Shown: one piece after another, positions 26,942 through 34,094 of the stretch
How the letters are laid out: every line of letters begins with the position of its first letter
Numbering within the stretch: the stretch's first letter is position 1
NCBI GenBank assembly: GCA_963790585.1
Contig: CAWBOY010000001.1
Location: 248,001-312,000, forward strand
Length of the DNA: 64,000 nucleotides
Direction of reading: 5' to 3'
DNA from: CAWBOY01 sp963790585
GTDB taxonomy: Bacteria > Planctomycetota > Planctomycetia > Gemmatales > Gemmataceae
Notes under the pieces: generated by a model
The model's database searches: none
Told to the model about the DNA's origin: nothing
The model's input: the letters and a program-made list of their open reading frames with translations, nothing else
Made by a program: the position numbers and the translations under genes

Positions 26942-27063
26942 CGCCGTTCAGACTATATTTGCGGGTGGCACAGACATTCCTGTCTGTGCGGGAGCCGACG
27001 AATGGGCCTTTTGCTGCACAGACAGGAATGTCTGTGCCACCCGCAAATATAGTCTGAACGGCG
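26942..27063. repeat. Large palindrome (family C), copy 2, perfect 48-base arms
   Basis: Arms 26942-26989 and 27016-27063 are exact complements over 48 bases, containing GGGTGGCACAGACATTCC and CTGTCTGTGC. The 26-base centre resembles that of the copy at 21037-21132. It ends about 35 bases before the stop of the glycosyltransferase gene at 27098. Confidence 0.95.
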
Positions 27064-27097
27064 TGCTAGAGATTGAATTCGTGTAGCGATCACATAG

Positions 27098-28288
27098 TCA
27101 CGGACACCGCGATCGTAGCCAGGCGGGCAACAGGGCCATCGCCTGGTGAGCGATCTCAAAGGCGGCTTGAGGACGCGCGAGCCGGGCGACGTTGGACCGA
27201 AGATAGGCGAGCCGCTCCTTGTCGTTTAGCAACTCATCGATCTTGTAGGCCAGGGTGCCGATGTTGTTGACTTTGATCGCAGCGCCGTTTTCCAGCAGGA
27301 AATCGCTGTTGCGAAACTCCTGGCCTGGCGTGGGATTTACGATCACCATCACAGCGCCTCGGGCGAGCGATTCCGAGGTGGTAAGGCCTCCGGGCTTGGA
27401 AACAATCAGGTCGGCCGCGGCCATCAGCTCGTCGATCTGATCGGTAAAGCCCCAAACTTTGACGCGATGGCGCTCGTGGGAACAGATCGTTTCGAGCTTT
27501 TTGCGCACGAGTTCATTTCGGCCGGCGACGACGGCGATCTGGAGCGGTTGCTCCACCCTTAATAAAGAACAAAAGAGATGCTCAAACGGGCCTACGCCGA
27601 AGCCGCCGGCCATTTGGAGGACGACGGGCCGATCGTTGGCGAGGCCATGTTTGACCCGACATTCGGCCGAGTCCTTGGGTTTGCTGAATACGGGATGAAT
27701 CGGAATCCCAGTGACGGCGGTGCGCTCCGGCGGCACGCCCCAATAATGCAGGTAGCGCGCTCCTTCTTCCGTGGCTGTGAAATAGCGGTCACACGGCTCG
27801 TTCACCCAGAGGCGATGTGTTTCGAAATCGGTTGTCACCGTCACATGCGGAACACTCAGTTTCCCTTGTTGGCGAAGCGACGCTATGATCTCGGCCGGTA
27901 AGAAATGCGTGCTAATCACCAAATCCCAACGCTGGCTTTGCATCAGATGAATGAACCGGCGGAGGTTCAACTTTTCGACGAGCAACCGGAGCCGATCGCT
28001 ACGCAAGGTGCCAGAGCGGACCGGCTTGTCCATTAGATCGTAGATGTAACCTAGAAAATGCGGGGCGCGATTCACGAGATCGAGATACGCTTTCCCGTAG
28101 ATGCGTCGAAAGGCAGCGTTGGTCAGATCGAGGACATCGACATGGCGAACTTCAGCCCCAGGAGCCACTTCGCGCAACGCAAGCTCGATCGCCTGGGCGG
28201 CCCGGACGTGACCTGCGCCGACAGAGGCTGACAGTACCAGCAAACGAGGAACTTCCTCGGAGTGGGCTTCGCCATTGGCGCCGGGCAT
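27098..28288 (-). CDS. MGDG-synthase-like processive glycosyltransferase (GT28 family)
   Basis: About 396 residues. The N-terminal part LLVLSASVGAGHVRAAQAIE and VDVLDL match the MGDG-synthase domain; the C-terminal GT28 part has VVLQMAGGFGVG, VWGFTDQIDELMAAADLIVSKPGGLTTSES and NPTPGQEFRN, the UDP-sugar-binding segment. Such enzymes move a sugar from UDP-glucose or UDP-galactose to diacylglycerol at the inner membrane. The frame is open up to an ATG at 28345, but the ATG at 28288 has GGAGGG five bases before it and begins just before the conserved fold, so I prefer it. Donor and product are not determined from sequence. Confidence 0.88.
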   Translation of the reverse strand: MPGANGEAHSEEVPRLLVLSASVGAGHVRAAQAIELALREVAPGAEVRHVDVLDLTNAAFRRIYGKAYLDLVNRAPHFLGYIYDLMDKPVRSGTLRSDRLRLLVEKLNLRRFIHLMQSQRWDLVISTHFLPAEIIASLRQQGKLSVPHVTVTTDFETHRLWVNEPCDRYFTATEEGARYLHYWGVPPERTAVTGIPIHPVFSKPKDSAECRVKHGLANDRPVVLQMAGGFGVGPFEHLFCSLLRVEQPLQIAVVAGRNELVRKKLETICSHERHRVKVWGFTDQIDELMAAADLIVSKPGGLTTSESLARGAVMVIVNPTPGQEFRNSDFLLENGAAIKVNNIGTLAYKIDELLNDKERLAYLRSNVARLARPQAAFEIAHQAMALLPAWLRSRCP

Positions 28289-28408
28289 GCGTCCCTCCGC
28301 AATCGTTCGCGGAACCAGGGTTTTCGAGCGAGTGTACGCGAACATAATGTATCGTACTAGCCTCGTAGGATGGGTTACAGCCTAGTTCCGTGGCCGGTAG
28401 AGCGTCTT

Positions 28409-28530
28409 TAAGAGCCGGGAGCGTATGCGAACGGAGCGTGTTACGCTCGCTCAGATTTTCTCCGGTCGCTGACGCTCCCGGCTCTTGAAGATAGAAAAAC
28501 CTCCGGTCGCTGACGCTCCCGGCTCTTGAA
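28409..28530. repeat. Palindrome with one arm duplicated
   Basis: AAGAGCCGGGAGCGT at 28410-28424 pairs with ACGCTCCCGGCTCTT at about 28471-28487. The 30-base right-hand segment at 28460-28489 is repeated exactly at 28501-28530, so two alternative hairpins are possible. It lies just past the stop of the ABC permease gene. Confidence 0.9.
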
Positions 28531-28540
28531 AACGGATCTC

Positions 28541-29866
28541 TTACCCCTTAATAACCCAATTTACCAAATCGCGATAGCTCGCTCCCTTGCCCTGCATCAG
28601 CAAGCCGATGCGGAAGATGCGGCCGGCGGCCCATACACACACGAGGGTCGTAAGCAACACGAGGGTGATGCCGACGATTGGTTGCCACCAGGGGATGCCC
28701 GGCGGAATTGCCTGGCGCGCGATCATTAGCATTGGCGTGGCGAATGGGAAGAACGACAGCCCCGTGGCGACTGGGCCGTTAGGCTCAGTCATGATCGTGC
28801 TCAGGACGAACATCGGCATACAGGTCAGCAACATAATCGGCATCAGGAGACTTTGCGTCTCTTTTAGGTCTGTACAGGCGGCACCCACGGCGATGAAGAG
28901 CGCCCCGAACATGAGCACAGCCAACGCTTGATAGAGGAAAAACCAGCCTACCAGGGCGAATGGGGCATACTCGGCCATGCCATAGCGATGCGCCGCCCAA
29001 TAACCGCCCGTCAGATAAACCGCGGCGACGGTCACCGAAACTCCAGTCATCCCCAGGAGTTTACCCAACATAATCTGAAAAGGTGTCGCCGAGCCGAGCA
29101 GAACCTCGGCGATGCGCTGCATTTTCTCTTCCAGGACGCTCTGCATCAAAGGCGTCGCCGTCATCATCACGACCATGAACATGAGCATGATGTAAAACAC
29201 CGGTGCCAAAATCGCCGCGATTCGACTAGTGTCGCTGGCGTCTTCGACCTTGCCGGTCTGCGGATTTCGCGTCGAGAGACCTTTAATGTCCGTTTTAACC
29301 GGTTGGATTAGCAATCGCTGTTCTGGTTTCAGATCGGCCTTGAGGTAACGCTTTGTCGCTACCGCGCCGCGAACCAACTCAGCGAACTGGGGCTGCGTCG
29401 GTCGATTGGTTTGATAGCGGAGCGCCGCGCGGTCATTGGCGTCGTCAGCTTTGGGGTCGAGCAGGTCCGGACCCAGCTCGGCGAAACCAATAATCTCGCC
29501 TTTTCGGACACGCTCTGAAAGCGCGGCTCGCAAGTCGTCCACTTTTTCAGGCGAATCCACGTCCAGGCGTTCCGTCTCGACGACGAATTTGGGCTTCGCC
29601 TGAGTTTTCGTTTCCGGATCGAGTATACCGGTCTCGTTGTACCCCTTCACAGCCGCATCGATCGCTTCGGTCAATTGAGAATTGCCCGGCGTACGATCGA
29701 CGACGACATACTTTTGATCGCGCGTATCGCGGACATCGCGCAGCAAGATCTGAAAAAGGATGCTGCCGCCCATCAAAACGGGCATCAGCAGCAAGCCGAC
29801 TAGAAACGCCTTGGTCCGAACGGCCGCCAGGTATTCGCGTTTTGCGATAATGTAGATCTTATGCAT
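28541..29866 (-). CDS. ABC-2 type exporter permease (NatB-like)
   Basis: 441 residues. One membrane segment near the N-terminus (FLVGLLLMPVLMGGSILFQI), a periplasmic domain of about 170 residues, then six segments from about 215 onwards, with LEEKMQRIAEVLLGSATPFQIMLGKLLGM as the characteristic ABC-2/NatB motif. It pairs with the ATPase encoded directly upstream: the ATG at 29866 overlaps the ATPase stop (ATGCATAA), pointing to coupled translation. The substrate is unknown; NatAB exports Na+ in Bacillus but most members are undefined. The longer frame to 29923 runs inside the ATPase gene and is rejected. Confidence 0.9.
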   Translation of the reverse strand: MHKIYIIAKREYLAAVRTKAFLVGLLLMPVLMGGSILFQILLRDVRDTRDQKYVVVDRTPGNSQLTEAIDAAVKGYNETGILDPETKTQAKPKFVVETERLDVDSPEKVDDLRAALSERVRKGEIIGFAELGPDLLDPKADDANDRAALRYQTNRPTQPQFAELVRGAVATKRYLKADLKPEQRLLIQPVKTDIKGLSTRNPQTGKVEDASDTSRIAAILAPVFYIMLMFMVVMMTATPLMQSVLEEKMQRIAEVLLGSATPFQIMLGKLLGMTGVSVTVAAVYLTGGYWAAHRYGMAEYAPFALVGWFFLYQALAVLMFGALFIAVGAACTDLKETQSLLMPIMLLTCMPMFVLSTIMTEPNGPVATGLSFFPFATPMLMIARQAIPPGIPWWQPIVGITLVLLTTLVCVWAAGRIFRIGLLMQGKGASYRDLVNWVIKG

Positions 29867-30797
29867 GAGAAACCACCTCCAGCGTCGGGGCGGCATGGTC
29901 ACCGTTGATCTCCGGTCGCGCAATCCGAACGAAAATGTCTTGCAACGTAGGCCGAGCCACTTCGAAATGACGCACTTTGCCTCGCTCCATGAGCCGACTC
30001 AACAAAGACTGTGGCTCCGTGCGCGGATCGAGTCGAAGCTCGCTATATTTACCGAAGTCCGTCACGCGCTGGACGCCGGGCAAGTTCTCGAGAGCACCAT
30101 GTGGCCCGTCGAGCTGGACGCGCACCGTATCGCTGCCGTAGGAGTCTTGAATCGATTCGAGCGTTCCATCAAGGACCTTGTTGCCCTTGTAGATCATGAA
30201 AATCGAGTCGCACATCTTCTCAGCCACCGACATATCATGCGTCGAGAAGATGACGGTAGTGCCTTCGCGTCGCAGCGACAGGATCGCCTCGCGCAACACG
30301 TCGGCGTTCACGGGATCGAGGCCGCTAAACGGCTCGTCGAGCAAAACGAGCTTGGGTCTGGCGACGACCGTAGCGATGAACTGCACCTTCTGGGACATGC
30401 CCTTGGACAAGGCCTCGACTTTTTTGTTGGCCCAGGCGGTCAGCCCCATTCTTTCGAGCCAGGCATCGATGGCCGCGTTGGGATCCCACAATCCCTTTAG
30501 CTGAGCGTAAAATTTCAAGACGTCGCGGACCTTCATTGTCTTGTAGAGGCCCCGTTCCTCGGGCAGATAACCGACCTGATCGTTGGCCGCTCCGAGTGAG
30601 TCCTCGCCCAGGACGCGGATGACGCCGTAATCGGGATGTAGGATGCGCATGATCATGCGCAGCGTCGTCGTTTTTCCGGAGCCGTTCGGGCCGATGAAGC
30701 CATAAATCGAGCCCTCCGGGACACGTAGACTGAGGTTGTTGACCGCGGTAAAGGAACCGAAGGTCTTGGTAACCTGATCGATGTCGACGGCGTACAT
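29859..30797 (-). CDS. ABC transporter ATP-binding protein (NatA-like)
   Basis: 312 residues. Walker A is GPNGSGKT at 36-43, the Q-loop region has VGYLPEERGLYKTM, the signature is LSKGMSQKVQF, Walker B is LVLLDEPFSGLD and the switch His is in IFSTHDM. The C-terminal 80 residues are the DUF4162-like extension common in NatA-type ATPases. It energises the permease encoded by the overlapping downstream gene. AAGGGGGG precedes the ATG. Confidence 0.95.
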   Translation of the reverse strand: MYAVDIDQVTKTFGSFTAVNNLSLRVPEGSIYGFIGPNGSGKTTTLRMIMRILHPDYGVIRVLGEDSLGAANDQVGYLPEERGLYKTMKVRDVLKFYAQLKGLWDPNAAIDAWLERMGLTAWANKKVEALSKGMSQKVQFIATVVARPKLVLLDEPFSGLDPVNADVLREAILSLRREGTTVIFSTHDMSVAEKMCDSIFMIYKGNKVLDGTLESIQDSYGSDTVRVQLDGPHGALENLPGVQRVTDFGKYSELRLDPRTEPQSLLSRLMERGKVRHFEVARPTLQDIFVRIARPEINGDHAAPTLEVVSHA

Positions 30798-30929
30798 ATC
30801 CCCCCTTCATGTGAATTTCAGCCAGGCAACGAGATGTTAGGCACATTCTATAGGATCTCGCTCCCAACGATATTCGCTTGGGGGGTTGGTTTATTGCGTC
30901 AATTTCGCGGTGAGTGTTCGCCCCGTTTC

Positions 30930-31013
30930 GCCGCGAGCCGGTAGGCGAGCGCTGTTTTATAGCGCGAATTGGGGGAAGCGCTATCGCACAGTGCTCGCCT
31001 ACCGGCTCGCGGC
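30930..31013. repeat. Palindrome with 21-base arms
   Basis: GCCGCGAGCCGGTAGGCGAG plus C at 30930-30950 and its exact complement at 30993-31013. An inner pairing (AGCGCTGTTTTATAGCGC-like) lies in the centre. It begins 12 bases after the stop of the Cys-rich gene ending at 31025 and lies upstream of the ATPase start. Confidence 0.9.
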
Positions 31014-31024
31014 TAAACTTTCGC

Positions 31025-31459
31025 TCAATATGCCTCAGGAACAGGTTGCAACGGCCTGCCATGCTCATCATAAAACGCATCATGCAGCAGAAACACCTGT
31101 CGCACGGCAAGACCCAAGATGCGAAGCTGCTGGTCGATTTGATGAAACGCATGACGATCGAGGCGGCGCGACAGCAGCGAATCGAGGTGTTCGGAGCAGA
31201 GATCGATCTCGACCGCGCCGTTTGCGTGAAGCGGGAAGGTGAGATAAGGCAATGTTCCCGGCCGGTGGCAAATAGTGCAAGGTCGACGGACCGCCAGCTC
31301 GAAGATGGCCGGAGCGTCGCCGAGGGCGAGTGATTCCTGACAGTCCGGACAGAGCGCCTTGCCGGCGATCCGGTCCCACGGGCAGCCCGTCGAGCCGCAA
31401 CGGCAACAGGCAATGTTCGTGGAGCCCGCAACACCCGGAAGCAGGCGTACGCCATCCAT
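31025..31459 (-). CDS. Cys-rich small protein of unknown function
   Basis: 144 residues with a zinc-finger-like N-terminus: CCRCGSTGC, CPDC and CTICH give three Cys pairs, followed by CSEH and a helical C-terminal half (RLDRHAFHQIDQQLRILGLAVR). GAGGTG lies six bases before the ATG, and a palindrome follows the stop, supporting a real gene. No family recognised. There is no signal peptide, so it is probably cytoplasmic. Confidence 0.65.
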   Translation of the reverse strand: MDGVRLLPGVAGSTNIACCRCGSTGCPWDRIAGKALCPDCQESLALGDAPAIFELAVRRPCTICHRPGTLPYLTFPLHANGAVEIDLCSEHLDSLLSRRLDRHAFHQIDQQLRILGLAVRQVFLLHDAFYDEHGRPLQPVPEAY

Positions 31460-31636
31460 TCGGCACCTCTACGAGAATCGTCAAAGTTGTGGCGCCAACG
31501 GACGCGCCGCGGCGATGCGTCAGACGTATTCATCGGCCAAGGCCGAACCCGCTATCGAGCAATTCGCTCAAGGGAGAGGTGGGCCAGCATTGACGCGGGA
31601 GGTGCAAGAGGTAGACTTAGAATTGTCCCTACGATC

Positions 31637-31719
31637 GGCCCTGTGGCGGAATTGGCAGACGCGTGCGACTTAGGATCGCAAGCCCGAAAGGCATGGGGGT
31701 TCAAGTCCCCCCGGGGCCA
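31637..31719 (+). tRNA. tRNA-Leu (TAG)
   Basis: An 83-nt class II tRNA. The acceptor arms are GGCCCTG and CGGGGCC with one G-T wobble; the D-arm begins TGGCGGAATTGGCAGACGC; the anticodon arm GCGAC-TTAGGAT-CGC region gives anticodon TAG; the variable arm AGCCCGAAAGGCAT is long; the T-arm is GGGGGTTCAAGTCCCCC. CCA is not encoded. Confidence 0.93.
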
Positions 31720-32098
31720 CATTTGTACAGTTTATACGGTTGACCACGTTTGACAGGATTTGCCTAACTCGGTCATTCTCGGGTGAGTTCGCGCGAGTCG
31801 GTCAGATTGTTGTGACACGGTCCGACCGTGCTACCGTTCCTGACCGAAGGTCTCCTGACGTCGCAATTCGGTTTCACAACAACTCATTAAACGCGTGGAA
31901 CCATGAGCCTGCCGGCGATCGCTTGCTGACAACACAGCTATTGCAGACCAGCGGTCGGTAGGTGGTGCTGGGTGATCACTACCGGCTCCCATTTTTGGCG
32001 CCGTTCTATCTCTCCAGTTGCAAAAGTGGATAAGTATGGCTATATGCAGCGAGGGGCGTCATGCTACGAAGTGCTCCCGACTATGCAAGGAGTGCCAA
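31720..32098. other. Intergenic gap with repeat words
   Basis: At 31815-31860 are CACGGTCCGACCGTG and GACCGAAGGTCTCCTGAC, the complement of words found downstream of the next gene at 32875-32916. AAGGAG at about 32086 is the ribosome site of the gene at 32099. Nothing else is evident. Confidence 0.55.
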
Positions 32099-32824
32099 AT
32101 GACGAACATCCGCATCGTGATCGCATCGATCACCCTCTTTGGCGGGATTACGGCCGCTCTTGTCGCAGGAGATCCAGAGCGAAAGCCCGACGAGGAGCCG
32201 CAGATCTCGCTGGAGGAAGTGCTTGAAGGGTGGAAAAAAGCCAATTATGAACATCCAGCCTGTAGCTACAAGTTCACGCAACAGGTGAACGATAGAATTT
32301 TCATGCAAAAGAAGACGTGCAAATGCGAAGTTCATGCCATTCGTCATTGCATCGTTCGTGTAGACGTCGAGGATGAAAAAAGCAAGAAGATGTTGCCGCG
32401 AATGATCATCAGCGGCTACAAGTGCTCCGTTTGGGATCATTTGGCTAAGAAAGAAATTACCAGCCCACCGTATAGTTTCACAGACCCGTGGAACTACGTT
32501 TCTACGATGATGCCTCTTTATACGCACGTTCCACCTACCAACTTCACTAGCAGATACATCGTAGCTCTTAGCAAAACAGATAAATATTACTATTTCATTG
32601 ATATAAAAACCAAGCTTGCTGATGCGTCAATGTTTGTGCGTATGCAAGTAGTTCTTGATCGACGGAACTATCACGTTCGCCAGATTTGGATGGAAGGGTC
32701 CAACGGCTTTGAGGAAACGTGGGACATCGAATCGATTACCGATTCAGCGAATTGGGAAGATTTTGAGCAGGGCCTTCCTGCCGATTATGAGAAGATTACG
32801 GAGCCGGAGATAATTCGCCCATGA
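32099..32824 (+). CDS. Secreted protein resembling the planctomycete TIGR03009 group
   Basis: 241 residues with a signal peptide at about 1-22 (RIVIASITLFGGITAALVAG). ISLEEVLEGWKKANYE, the central VARYIVALSKTD-like strand and RMQVVLDRRNYHVRQIWM...GFEETWDIESI recall the planctomycete TIGR03009 family, which has a LolA-like half-barrel. I make this link from memory of the pattern only. Two Cys pairs (ACSYKF, TCKCEV) could form disulfides. AAGGAG lies nine bases before the ATG. Repeats of one family flank the gene on both sides. Confidence 0.6.
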   Translation: MTNIRIVIASITLFGGITAALVAGDPERKPDEEPQISLEEVLEGWKKANYEHPACSYKFTQQVNDRIFMQKKTCKCEVHAIRHCIVRVDVEDEKSKKMLPRMIISGYKCSVWDHLAKKEITSPPYSFTDPWNYVSTMMPLYTHVPPTNFTSRYIVALSKTDKYYYFIDIKTKLADASMFVRMQVVLDRRNYHVRQIWMEGSNGFEETWDIESITDSANWEDFEQGLPADYEKITEPEIIRP

Positions 32825-32835
32825 GAGAAATCAAC

Positions 32836-32928
32836 CGTAGTGGCACGGTTGGAGACCGTACCACTACGGAGGCTCTTGGAGACCTTCGGTCGTCCGTTAT
32901 GGAACGGTCAGGAGACCGTTCCATAACG
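32836..32928. repeat. Modular GGAGACC hairpins (family E)
   Basis: Two hairpins, 32836-32868 (CGTAGTGGCACGGT / ACCGTACCACTACG) and 32895-32928 (CGTTATGGAACGGT / ACCGTTCCATAACG), with a half unit between them. All three have the loop word GGAGACC in the same position although the stems differ, so the stems vary while the loop is kept. Confidence 0.85.
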
Positions 32929-32956
32929 AGGGTACCGTTCCACAACGAATTTGTGT

Positions 32957-33679
32957 TCACCTCCCCTGCATCGACCACCATTTCTTCCACTTTTCCGGGT
33001 CATTGCCCAGCTTTTGTTTCGTGAGGACTTCCAGTGCCTGCATCGCGGATGTTTGCACGTCCTTGTCGTTGATGAGGTCGATTAGAATGGGAATCGCGCG
33101 TGGATCGCCTAAGCCGCCGAGGGCGTAGCAGGCGGAATCGGCGGGGCGGATGGGGAAGCAATTGAGCGTTCCTGCGGTCTTGGCGGTTGGTTCGTCGCCT
33201 TTGTCTTTCGTCAGGGCGACGATGTCGTCGTAGGCTTTGGTCGCTTTCAATTCACCCAAGGCGGACAAGGCGATGCTGCGCACGAAAGGCGACTTGTCCT
33301 TGAGAGCGTTTCGCAACGCGGGGATGGCGCGGTCGTCTTTCATGATGCGTAGAGCGACGAAGAGGTTATCTCGATCACGGCCGGTAGCCTTGGCGAGGTC
33401 TTCGATCAGCGTCGGCACGCCGGCTTTGTCGCCCAGTTTGTATAGAGTCAGAGCGGCGCGGCGGTGGATTTCCACGTCCTTGGCTTCCAGGGAGTCATGT
33501 AGTCGTTTTATAGCAGTCGCTTTGTCCAGCGCTGGCAATTTGTCGATCGATTCCGCGAAACCATCGGTCAGCAGGAATGCTTTCGGGTCCTCGAACGCCT
33601 TCCAGTCGACGTCGCCCGGGACGGCTAATGTCATGAATAACGACAGGGTGGCCGCGAGCGCGAGATAGGGGAATGACAT
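32957..33679 (-). CDS. Secreted HEAT-repeat protein
   Basis: 240 residues with a signal peptide (MSFPYLALAATLSLFMTLAV). Four to five HEAT/PBS-lyase-type repeats follow: RRAALTLYKLGDKAGVPTLI, DDRAIPALRNALKDKSPFVR, SIALSALGELKATKAYDDIV, and SACYALGGLGDPRAIPILID. Such repeats usually bind proteins. The partner is unknown. AGGAG precedes the ATG. The gene is convergent with the secreted gene at 32099, with hairpins in between. Confidence 0.88.
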   Translation of the reverse strand: MSFPYLALAATLSLFMTLAVPGDVDWKAFEDPKAFLLTDGFAESIDKLPALDKATAIKRLHDSLEAKDVEIHRRAALTLYKLGDKAGVPTLIEDLAKATGRDRDNLFVALRIMKDDRAIPALRNALKDKSPFVRSIALSALGELKATKAYDDIVALTKDKGDEPTAKTAGTLNCFPIRPADSACYALGGLGDPRAIPILIDLINDKDVQTSAMQALEVLTKQKLGNDPEKWKKWWSMQGR

Positions 33680-33794
33680 TTTTTGGCTCCTGGACCCGAG
33701 TTGGCGGACGCCTTCAATATAGAATAGACGATTGAAGCGGTGGTTGGATTGGTTGAATGGGATTCTTTGCTAATCACAACGTCCCGTAAAAGGA

Positions 33795-33880
33795 GCCGTG
33801 GCAGGGATCGGTACTCCGACCCAGGTTCTCTGGAGCCACTCGGGCTTCTCCGGGGTCGGAGTACCGACCCCGGCCACGGC
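33795..33880. repeat. Palindrome with GTACTCCGACC arms (family D), copy 2
   Basis: GCCGTGGCAGGGATCGGTAC and the following TCCGACCC at 33795-33822 pair with 33853-33880, with two mismatches. It lies between divergent genes, about 115 bp upstream of the HEAT gene and 215 bp upstream of the PSCyt1 gene. The rest of 33680-34094 shows nothing further. Confidence 0.88.
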
Positions 33881-34094
33881 CTAATGAAGGTTGGCTGGTC
33901 TCGTTGATGTGATGCCACGTCGGGCTGCCGCCGCGACGCTCGCCGGCAATGGACGACGCTCGCTGAATCCTCATTTTTCCTTTCCCTTCGCGGACTCGAT
34001 CTGCTATAAACACATACGACGCTCTCAAAAGCGTTTCCCTCCCCGGACGCCTGTCGTCGCCCGTTTCGGTTCTAAAATCACGAGACGATCTTTC

